A DNA stretch of 64,000 nt from Streptococcus constellatus subsp. constellatus (GTDB taxonomy: Bacteria; Bacillota; Bacilli; Lactobacillales; Streptococcaceae): NCBI RefSeq assembly GCF_023167545.1, contig NZ_AP014647.1, positions 1,178,001-1,242,000 of the forward strand, in the 5' to 3' direction. Made by a program: the position numbers and the translations under genes. This document shows, piece by piece, positions 56,143 to 64,000 of the stretch (position 1 is its first letter; every line of letters starts with the position of its first letter). The notes below the pieces were generated by a model that did no database searches, was not told the DNA's origin, and was given only the letters and a program-made list of their open reading frames with translations.

Positions 56143-56972
56143 CTACTTTTCTGAAATGGTATAAACAGTATAATTTCCTAAAATTTTATAAGTAATACCA
56201 ATTGTTTCTAACTCTTTTATCGCAAATGATACCAAATTCGCTTTTTCATTATTGATATCCACAATGAAAAAATATTCTCCCAAGGCTGTCTTCAATGGAC
56301 GGCTTTCAATCTTTGTCAAATCAATTCCCCGCCATGCAAAAGTTGCAAGGGCTTTGTATAAAGCACCAGGTAGATTATCTGGCAAAGTTAAAGCGAGCGT
56401 CATTTTCTTTTCCTTCGGATACAATGGCAAATCCGAGATTGACTGTCCAAGCAACCAAAAACGAGTGAAATTCTCATCCATTTCTTGAATATCCTCTGCA
56501 ATAATCTGCAAATCATATTCACTGGCTGCAGTTTTAGGAGCAATGGCTGCATAATTTTCTTCAGGATGTTGAGCCACAAAACGGGCTGCATAAGCTGTGC
56601 TAGCTGTTATTTCGATTTTAGCTTGTGGATAATGCTGACGGATATATTTTTTGCCTTGCGCAATTGCCTGCGGATGAGAAAAGATTTTTTCTACTGGCTT
56701 ATCAGTTGCTGTGACCAATAGCTGTTGTTGTATCGGTTGCACAACTTCCGCCACAGCATAAATGGCAGCCTGATGAAAAAGATAATCCAATGTTTCATGG
56801 ACACTGCCTTCAATTGAATTTTCAACCGGCACCACAGAATAATCTACTTCACCTGTCTCATAAGCCTTTACAACTTCTGTGATATTTTCAAAAGCAACTA
56901 AAGTATCTGCTGGAAAGGCTTCTTGTGCCACATGATGAGAAAAAGACCCTTTCGGACCTAAAAATCCAATTT

Positions 56973-56976
<4 letters not shown>
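56143..56976 (-). CDS. pheA: Prephenate dehydratase
   Basis: A 277-residue enzyme that converts prephenate to phenylpyruvate in phenylalanine synthesis. The catalytic domain (about 1-180) has MKIGFLGPKGSFSHHVAQEA, the PVENSIEGSVHETLD motif and the TRF active-site motif in MDENFTRFWLLG (about 170). A C-terminal ACT domain (about 195-275) has the Phe-binding ESRPLKT motif, so feedback inhibition is likely. It overlaps aroK by 4 bp. Confidence 0.97.
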
Positions 56977-58749
<1,773 letters not shown>

Positions 58750-58755
58750 TTACAT

Positions 58756-58784
58756 ATTGTACCATAAAAAAAGGAGGGAAACAA
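58756..58784 (-). promoter_or_regulatory. Promoter of the aroA-aroK-pheA-LCP operon
   Basis: TTGTTT (58784-58779), a 17-bp spacer and TACAAT (58761-58756) on the minus strand lie about 30 bp before aroA. The upstream YlbF gene ends in a terminator, so a separate promoter is expected here. Confidence 0.65.
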
Positions 58785-59104
58785 AAGTGAGTGGGAGAAG
58801 ACTTCATTTCTTCAGATTCTACTTGCCCTCAACCTCTTAAGACAATAAACTTTCTAAAAATTTTTGCTCGATGAATGGTGCAGAACGAGTTAAGTTGAAC
58901 TTGTTCCAGACAGAATTCCCTCACATCCTACAATGGCTGGATACCTCAAATAGGTATCTCATGGTTGATAATATATTGAAAATTTGTCCAGTAGATATAA
59001 TTCATTATACTCAGAAATCATTAAAAAACAAGCATTTTCCAAAAACATGCAGAAAATTCACATATTTCTGGAAGACACTTGTTTTACAAAGTTTCTTCTT
59101 ATCC
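58785..59104. other. Intergenic region without a recognised gene
   Basis: About 320 bp between the aroA promoter and the terminator of the ylbF unit. A rightward frame of about 100 codons (58871-59185) crosses the terminator and has no ribosome site or known domain. A 17-codon frame behind AAGGAGG (about 58788) is the only other translation-like signal. It may be a relic of an older insertion; nothing else is seen. Confidence 0.5.
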
Positions 59105-59133
59105 AAAAAAGCTGATTCAAAATTTGAATCAGC
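59105..59133 (-). terminator. Terminator after the ylbF-like gene
   Basis: A perfect palindrome GCTGATTCAA / TTGAATCAGC (59111-59133) is followed by six T residues (59110-59105) on the minus strand, 18 bp beyond the ylbF-like stop. Confidence 0.88.
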
Positions 59134-59150
59134 CAACCTGTGTATATTTT

Positions 59151-59489
59151 TTATTTTAGCAATTCTTGAACTGGATCAAAAATGATACGTTCAATGTCCG
59201 CCAAGTAAATAGATAATTGCTGTTGTTTGTTGAAAAATTCAGTCAGAGCAGGATTTACTTGAATTTTTTCCCCAAAGGATTTCATCTTATCTTGTACTTC
59301 TTGCGTGGGCATTTGACCTGATTGTGCCATCGCTTGCAATTCTTGTTGAAAAGCTAGATAATCCTTTAAAAGAGCTTTCGCTTCACTATCAGCATCTACT
59401 GCTTTTTTACTTTCGACAACAGCTTTGTACTCAGGAAGGTCACGCAGAGTACGGCTAAGTTCATTTGCTAAATCATAAATATTTGACAT
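59151..59489 (-). CDS. YlbF/YmcA-family protein
   Basis: A 112-residue all-helical protein of the YlbF/YmcA (Com_YlbF) family. It has [20 protein letters not shown] and the conserved middle [20 protein letters not shown]. Bacillus YlbF and YmcA form, with YaaT, a complex that controls RNase Y and competence; streptococcal copies are less studied. It lies 11 bp after tyrA in the aromatic operon and ends before a strong terminator, so it may be the last gene of the aroB-to-ylbF unit. Confidence 0.9.
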   Translation of the reverse strand: MSNIYDLANELSRTLRDLPEYKAVVESKKAVDADSEAKALLKDYLAFQQELQAMAQSGQMPTQEVQDKMKSFGEKIQVNPALTEFFNKQQQLSIYLADIERIIFDPVQELLK

Positions 59490-59500
59490 AGTCTTCCTCC

Positions 59501-60607
59501 TTAATCTAAAAAGACTGGATAATGTGTCTTTTCTCTTATTATTTTAGCAGATTTTTCCAAATCTTCACGATTTTTAAAGGTGATTTGGAGAATTCCGTTA
59601 ATGTCTTCACGATTTTCTTCGTTGATGTGAATGTTAACAATGGACGTTCCTCTTAGAAGTTCTAGGATACCTAAAATAGCATCTTCTTCATCAGGAACAT
59701 TGATGAAAATGTCATAAAAGCTATCCACACCAGCTCGTTTATGAATTTCCATAGCTTTTCGGACTTGCCGCCCATGTTGAAAAAATTTCCAAATTAGATC
59801 TTCATTTTTATTCTGAATAGCACTTGAAATGATATCTAATCGCTTCTTAAAATCCTCTATTCTCTCTAAAATAGCATCTGGATTGGTCAACAAAATCGAA
59901 GTCCACATGCTTGGCTCACTCTCTGCAATCCGTGTCATATCACGAAAGCCTCCAGCAGCGAAATGTTGTGTCATTTCGTGCTGTTGAGTATATGCAGCTG
60001 CCTGATCCATAAGGCTCGAAGCTAGAATATGCGGAAAATGACTAATTTGGCTAGTTACATCATCATGCTCTTTGGCATCAATCTCGATAAACCGAGCATG
60101 CAAACCCGATAAGAGATCTTTCATTTCCTCTATCGTGCCATCTTTCGTCAAATGAGACGGAGTAAAAATATAATAGGCATTTTCAAACAGATTCACATCT
60201 GCTGCACGAGCCCCCGTTTTATGACTACCTGCCATAGGATGCGCACCTACAAATCGGATATCTTTCTCCCTTAGAGCTTCTTCAGCAGCAGTTACAATTT
60301 CAGCTTTGGTAGAGCCTACATCTGAGATAATAACAGCTTTTTTTAAATCTAAAGTGGCTAATTGTCGGATAAACTCAATGGTTTGCTTGATAGGGATAGC
60401 AAGAATAATCACATCTGCCAGAGGAGCAAATTCAGCAAACTGGTTGGTCACTTTATCCACTAAGCCTTTTTCAAGGGCGATCTTTCTTGACTCTTTTCCA
60501 CGATTATAGCCTAATATGATATAGTTTGGATGACCACGTCGAATTCCAAGTGCGATTGATGATCCAATCAAACCAAGACCTGCAATGTAAATAACTTTCT
60601 TTTCCAT
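59501..60607 (-). CDS. tyrA: Prephenate dehydrogenase
   Basis: A 368-residue enzyme that oxidises prephenate to hydroxyphenylpyruvate in tyrosine synthesis. The NAD fold begins [19 protein letters not shown] (about 3-21). [17 protein letters not shown] is the substrate loop. A C-terminal ACT domain (about 295-368) has the [20 protein letters not shown] segment, so feedback by tyrosine is likely. I chose ATG 60607 with AAAGGAG 5-6 bp upstream; the frame is open 8 codons before. It follows the DUF1634 gene by 10 bp. Confidence 0.96.
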   Translation of the reverse strand: MEKKVIYIAGLGLIGSSIALGIRRGHPNYIILGYNRGKESRKIALEKGLVDKVTNQFAEFAPLADVIILAIPIKQTIEFIRQLATLDLKKAVIISDVGSTKAEIVTAAEEALREKDIRFVGAHPMAGSHKTGARAADVNLFENAYYIFTPSHLTKDGTIEEMKDLLSGLHARFIEIDAKEHDDVTSQISHFPHILASSLMDQAAAYTQQHEMTQHFAAGGFRDMTRIAESEPSMWTSILLTNPDAILERIEDFKKRLDIISSAIQNKNEDLIWKFFQHGRQVRKAMEIHKRAGVDSFYDIFINVPDEEDAILGILELLRGTSIVNIHINEENREDINGILQITFKNREDLEKSAKIIREKTHYPVFLD

Positions 60608-60617
60608 GCTCACTCCT

Positions 60618-60998
60618 TTACTTTGGTTCAATGATAAACCCTAGAACAATCGACACCAAAATAATAATCATAACAATCGCTGTGAAAATCATATACATTT
60701 TATCTTTTGTTTTCAAAAAAATGATAAATGTCGAAATCACTCGAAAAATTGGTGTCAAAATAAGCATAAAAGATCCTAGTAACATAAACGTTACTGCATC
60801 AAAAATGGAATGGCTCTTCACGTAGTCAACTGGATTAAACTGTTCTAAATTTCCTAAAGAAATCACCTGCTGCCCACTAAAAAAGTAAAAAATCAGACCA
60901 AGGAACATAAAAAGAAGGGACAGTAAAATTCCTATGCGAAGAATTTTCCCCATTACCAAATCCAGCTGCTCTTTTTCTTCTCGCATCTTATCTGTCAT
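60618..60998 (-). CDS. DUF1634-type small membrane protein
   Basis: A 126-residue protein with three membrane helices (about 15-40, 62-85 and 98-122; ILLSLLFMFLGLIFYFFSG, IFTAIVMIIILVSIVLGFII). DUF1634 proteins regularly accompany TauE/SafE permeases, and here the start overlaps the TauE stop by 4 bp (ATGA). I chose ATG 60998 (MTDKMREEK) since GAGG lies 6 bp upstream. It probably forms a pair with the permease; the substrate is unknown. Confidence 0.85.
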   Translation of the reverse strand: MTDKMREEKEQLDLVMGKILRIGILLSLLFMFLGLIFYFFSGQQVISLGNLEQFNPVDYVKSHSIFDAVTFMLLGSFMLILTPIFRVISTFIIFLKTKDKMYMIFTAIVMIIILVSIVLGFIIEPK

Positions 60999-61831
60999 TT
61001 CATACCTCGTATAAACATTTGCATACCAAGAGCTAACAAAGCAACAAGAAAAATCCACCGCAAAACTTTTACAGGCACATATGGCATGATGCGGCTTCCG
61101 ATAAAAGAGCCGACTAGAACACCTAAGGCGATTGGTGTCACTAATACCGGATTGATTTGTCCTACAAAAAGATAAAAGATGGCTGAAGCAGTTCCTGTAA
61201 CTCCCATCATAAAATTAGCGGTTGCTGAACTAGCTTTTAAAGGCATTTTCATCACCGTATCCATAGCCAAGACTTTAAAGGCACCTGCACCAATGCCTAA
61301 GAGAGCCGACATAACGCCTGCAAAAAACATAACAACGGAACCACCTGAAACATTAGCTACTTGGTATTTAATCGTCCGATTTAAGCCTTTATCAAAATAT
61401 TCCCCACTGAGATTTAGTTTTTCAGCAATAGCATCATTTTGACTAGGTAAATGCTCTTCTTTTTTAGAACGAATTTTCTGGTACATATTAAATGCTTGAA
61501 AGAGCATAAGAGCTCCATAAAGTAAAAAAAGAAACTGTGAATCTATTATCACTGATAACACCGCACCTACAAAGGCGCCTAAAGTTGTAAAAATTTCTAA
61601 AAACATAGCAATCCGTAGATTGAGCATATCATCTTTAAGATAAGCAATAGCAGAGCCTGAACTAGTTGCTAAAACTGCAATAATAGAGGCTCCCACCGCA
61701 TACTTAATATCTACTTCAAATAAGAGAGTGAGTACAGGCGTGATAACAATTCCGCCTCCAAGTCCTAATAAAGCCCCCAAAATCCCCGCAAACAGTCCTA
61801 CGAGTAACATGGTACAAATATAAGTAAGCAT
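60995..61831 (-). CDS. TauE/SafE-family sulfite/anion permease
   Basis: A 278-residue polytopic protein with about eight membrane segments. It has the repeated TauE motif twice: GALLGLGGGIVITPVLTLLF (about 20-39) and SALLGIGAGAFKVLAMDTVM (about 175-194). TauE/SafE proteins export sulfite or sulfoacetate in some bacteria; the substrate in streptococci is not established. It shares one base with aroC, and its place inside an aromatic amino acid operon is unexpected for a sulfite exporter. Confidence 0.88.
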   Translation of the reverse strand: MLTYICTMLLVGLFAGILGALLGLGGGIVITPVLTLLFEVDIKYAVGASIIAVLATSSGSAIAYLKDDMLNLRIAMFLEIFTTLGAFVGAVLSVIIDSQFLFLLYGALMLFQAFNMYQKIRSKKEEHLPSQNDAIAEKLNLSGEYFDKGLNRTIKYQVANVSGGSVVMFFAGVMSALLGIGAGAFKVLAMDTVMKMPLKASSATANFMMGVTGTASAIFYLFVGQINPVLVTPIALGVLVGSFIGSRIMPYVPVKVLRWIFLVALLALGMQMFIRGMK

Positions 61832-62997
61832 TAAAAACCTTTCACATAATCACGGTATTGTTGAACTGCTTCTTTTAATTCGTCTAGGTTATCCGAAGAA
61901 AATTTCTCCAAGATCTCCGTTGCAAGTACTGTTGCAACAACAGCTTCCATTACTACACCAGCAGCTGGCAAAGCAGTTGGATCACTCCGTTCTACTGTTG
62001 CCTTGTAAGGTTTGTGTGTTTCAATATCAACACTCATAAGTGGTTTATAGAGAGTTGGTATCGGCTTCATCACTCCGCGTACTATGATAGGCTCCCCGTT
62101 AGTCATGCCACCCTCAAAACCACCAAGATTATTGGTACGACGAGTAAAGCCATCCTCTTTAGACCAGAGTATTTCATCCATAACCTGACTGCCCTTAAGC
62201 CGCCCTGCTTCAAAACCAACCCCAAATTCCACACCTTTAAATGCATTAATAGAAACTACTCCTTGAGCAATTTTAGCATCTAATTTCCTATCCCACTGAA
62301 CATAAGAACCTAGTCCAACTGGCACACCACCAACAATGGTTTCAACAATTCCGCCAATAGTATCGCCATCTTTCTTTATCTGATCAATATAGGCTCTGAT
62401 TTCCTCTTCCCGTTCTGGGTTGACAATCGAAACTTCTGATTGACGAGCTCGCTTCTTGATTTCAGCAACAGTCAAATTTTCCGGAATTTCAACATCAATA
62501 CCGCCAAAACTTACAATATGACTGGCTACTTCAACTCCAATTTCTTCTAAGAGTCGCTTAGCAACAGCTCCTACTGCAACCCGCATGGTCGTTTCACGTG
62601 CAGAAGATCGCTCCAAAGAATTGCGCAAGTCATCAAAACGGTACTTCATACCTCCAACCAGATCTGCATGACCCGGGCGTGGCTTGGTAATCTTACGCAG
62701 TTCTTTTTTTTTATCGTTCACATCTGCCACATCCATAATGTCCAACCATTTTTGATGATCCAGATTCGTCACATTGAGTGTAATCGGCCCGCCCATGGTT
62801 CGCCCGTGACGAACACCGGAAGTAATTTCCACTTTATCACTCTCTATCTTCATGCGAGCTCCACGACCGTATCCGCCCTGACGGCGTTTGAGTTCTAAAT
62901 TGATGTAATCTGTCGTAAGAGGAAGTCCAGCTGGTACTCCCTCAATGATAGCTGTTAAACGCGGCCCATGTGACTCCCCAGCAGTTAAATATCTCAT
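61831..62997 (-). CDS. aroC: Chorismate synthase
   Basis: A 388-residue enzyme for the final shikimate step, using reduced FMN. Conserved motifs are [20 protein letters not shown] (about 5-24), [33 protein letters not shown], and [20 protein letters not shown] with the His-Arg-Ser active-site region. The length is usual. It begins 33 bp after aroB and shares one base with the permease gene, so the genes belong to one operon. Confidence 0.97.
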   Translation of the reverse strand: MRYLTAGESHGPRLTAIIEGVPAGLPLTTDYINLELKRRQGGYGRGARMKIESDKVEITSGVRHGRTMGGPITLNVTNLDHQKWLDIMDVADVNDKKKELRKITKPRPGHADLVGGMKYRFDDLRNSLERSSARETTMRVAVGAVAKRLLEEIGVEVASHIVSFGGIDVEIPENLTVAEIKKRARQSEVSIVNPEREEEIRAYIDQIKKDGDTIGGIVETIVGGVPVGLGSYVQWDRKLDAKIAQGVVSINAFKGVEFGVGFEAGRLKGSQVMDEILWSKEDGFTRRTNNLGGFEGGMTNGEPIIVRGVMKPIPTLYKPLMSVDIETHKPYKATVERSDPTALPAAGVVMEAVVATVLATEILEKFSSDNLDELKEAVQQYRDYVKGF

Positions 62998-63030
62998 TTA
63001 GTTACCTCGTATTTTATATACACTAAGCTA

Positions 63031-64000
63031 TTATTTTTCTAAATAATCCTTCATTTCTTCTAAAGGAATCTGATAAATAGTTGCCGTGCCCAATTTTGGA
63101 ACAAGAACCAATTTAATCATCTTTCCTCTAGCTTTCTTATCATGAAGTAAAGCTTGATAGAGTTCTTCCTGACGCCAAGGTTGGTAATCAGTCGGGAGAC
63201 CAAACTTACAACACATCTTCTCAATCTCTGTGGTTATTCCCTTAGGCATTAGTTTTTCTTTTTCTGCCACGCGCGCAACCTGGACCATTCCAATAGAAAC
63301 AGCTTCTCCATGCATGACTTTTCCATAACCTGCAGTCGCTTCTACTGCATGACCAATAGTATGCCCAAAATTTAGATAAAGACGCACTCCATTATCAAGT
63401 TCATCTTCTACTACTAATTTTCGTTTGACATTGCAAGAATGATAGATGATACTTTCTGCGTGCTCTAAAATAGACTCTGGACTACCGTCCATATCAGCCA
63501 GTTCCTTCCACAACTCTACATCTTCAATCAAACCATACTTGATAACTTCTCCCATACCTTCAATCAGCTCCCGTTGTCCCAAAGTTTTTAAAACATCTGG
63601 ATCAATCAGAACTCCATCTGGCTGAGTAAAAGTTCCCACCATGTTCTTTGCCCACGGTGTATTGACACCCGTTTTCCCACCGATTGAAGAATCTACTTGA
63701 GCAGTCAAACTAGTCGGTATCTGTACAAAATGAACACCCCGCATATAAGTTGAAGCTGCAAAACCAGCTAAATCACCAACCACGCCACCTCCTAAGGCTA
63801 CAATACCATCGCTACGGGTCAATCCAACTTTTGCTAAAAATTCATAAACGTTAGTAACTGTTGTTAAATTTTTACTGGCTTCACCTTCCAGAAAATTAAA
63901 CACAAATACTTCAAAACCTGCAAGCTCTAAACTACGTTTGACTGTTTCGGCATATAGACTTGCCACATGATTATCAGTGATAACAACAAGCTTTTGAGCT
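63031..64000 (-). CDS. aroB: 3-dehydroquinate synthase (5' end beyond window)
   Basis: The C-terminal 323 residues of DHQ synthase, the second shikimate enzyme. The NAD-binding motif is [20 protein letters not shown], followed by [20 protein letters not shown] and the metal-binding His residues in [11 protein letters not shown]. The frame stays open to the window edge ([14 protein letters not shown]), so the GTG at 63966 is not the true start and about 35 residues are missing. Confidence 0.96.
   Translation of the reverse strand, partial: AQKLVVITDNHVASLYAETVKRSLELAGFEVFVFNFLEGEASKNLTTVTNVYEFLAKVGLTRSDGIVALGGGVVGDLAGFAASTYMRGVHFVQIPTSLTAQVDSSIGGKTGVNTPWAKNMVGTFTQPDGVLIDPDVLKTLGQRELIEGMGEVIKYGLIEDVELWKELADMDGSPESILEHAESIIYHSCNVKRKLVVEDELDNGVRLYLNFGHTIGHAVEATAGYGKVMHGEAVSIGMVQVARVAEKEKLMPKGITTEIEKMCCKFGLPTDYQPWRQEELYQALLHDKKARGKMIKLVLVPKLGTATIYQIPLEEMKDYLEK

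Noticed and set aside
58871..59185. A 104-codon rightward frame between aroA and the ylbF-like gene
   Set aside because: It runs through the ylbF terminator hairpin and into the gene, has no ribosome site and no recognisable domain. It could be a relic, but nothing supports a gene.

Overview
The window is low-GC Firmicutes DNA, most likely from a Streptococcus chromosome. The right-hand 11 kb carries the streptococcal aromatic amino acid cluster. Everything to its left is a large integrative and conjugative element (ICE) that itself carries a complete copy of Tn916. The species cannot be named from the sequence alone.

Layout. (1) 53.4-64.0 kb is chromosome, all read leftward: aroB (cut by the window edge), aroC, a TauE/SafE permease with a small DUF1634-type membrane protein, tyrA, a YlbF-family gene, then after a terminator and a new promoter aroA, aroK, pheA, an LCP (LytR-CpsA-Psr) cell-wall ligase and the 23S rRNA methyltransferase gene rlmD/rumA. 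(2) The ICE starts at the 3' end of rlmD, a known ICE target, and runs left past the window edge, so its integrase and other end are not visible. Its backbone is the Tn1549/CTn type: RepA_N initiator, DnaC-like ATPase, PcfB, VirD4-type coupling protein, SSB, Maff2, TrbL/VirB6-like protein, PrgI, VirB4, a CD1108-type cell-wall hydrolase, DUF4315, DUF4366, topoisomerase III, an AbrB-like and an AlbA_2 regulator, a giant methylase-helicase, an SSB-like protein, and a divergent mobC-relaxase pair next to a probable oriT. (3) A 2.37-kb group II intron splits the giant helicase gene inside a conserved helicase motif. Exact removal would restore a 2,918-residue protein. (4) The visible cargo is a TetR-controlled operon for an ECF-type transporter (S component, EcfT, two-domain ATPase) followed by an ABC exporter-fold gene that runs off the left edge. 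(5) Tn916 (about 1,780-19,812, about 18.03 kb, with tet(M)) is inserted in the two-domain ECF ATPase gene. It cuts the first ABC domain before its H-loop and separates the downstream transporter from the operon promoter.

The window therefore shows three nested mobile elements (Tn916 and a group II intron, both inside an rlmD-site ICE). It holds two unrelated conjugation machines, two oriT regions, two NlpC/P60- or CHAP-like wall hydrolases and two VirB4 ATPases. The points most worth following are a short leader ORF plus terminator upstream of Tn916 orf7 that looks like an attenuator, a DNA module duplicated in frame in two different ICE genes, the exact intron joint with an 8-nt EBS1-IBS1 match, and the interrupted ECF/ABC cargo operon.
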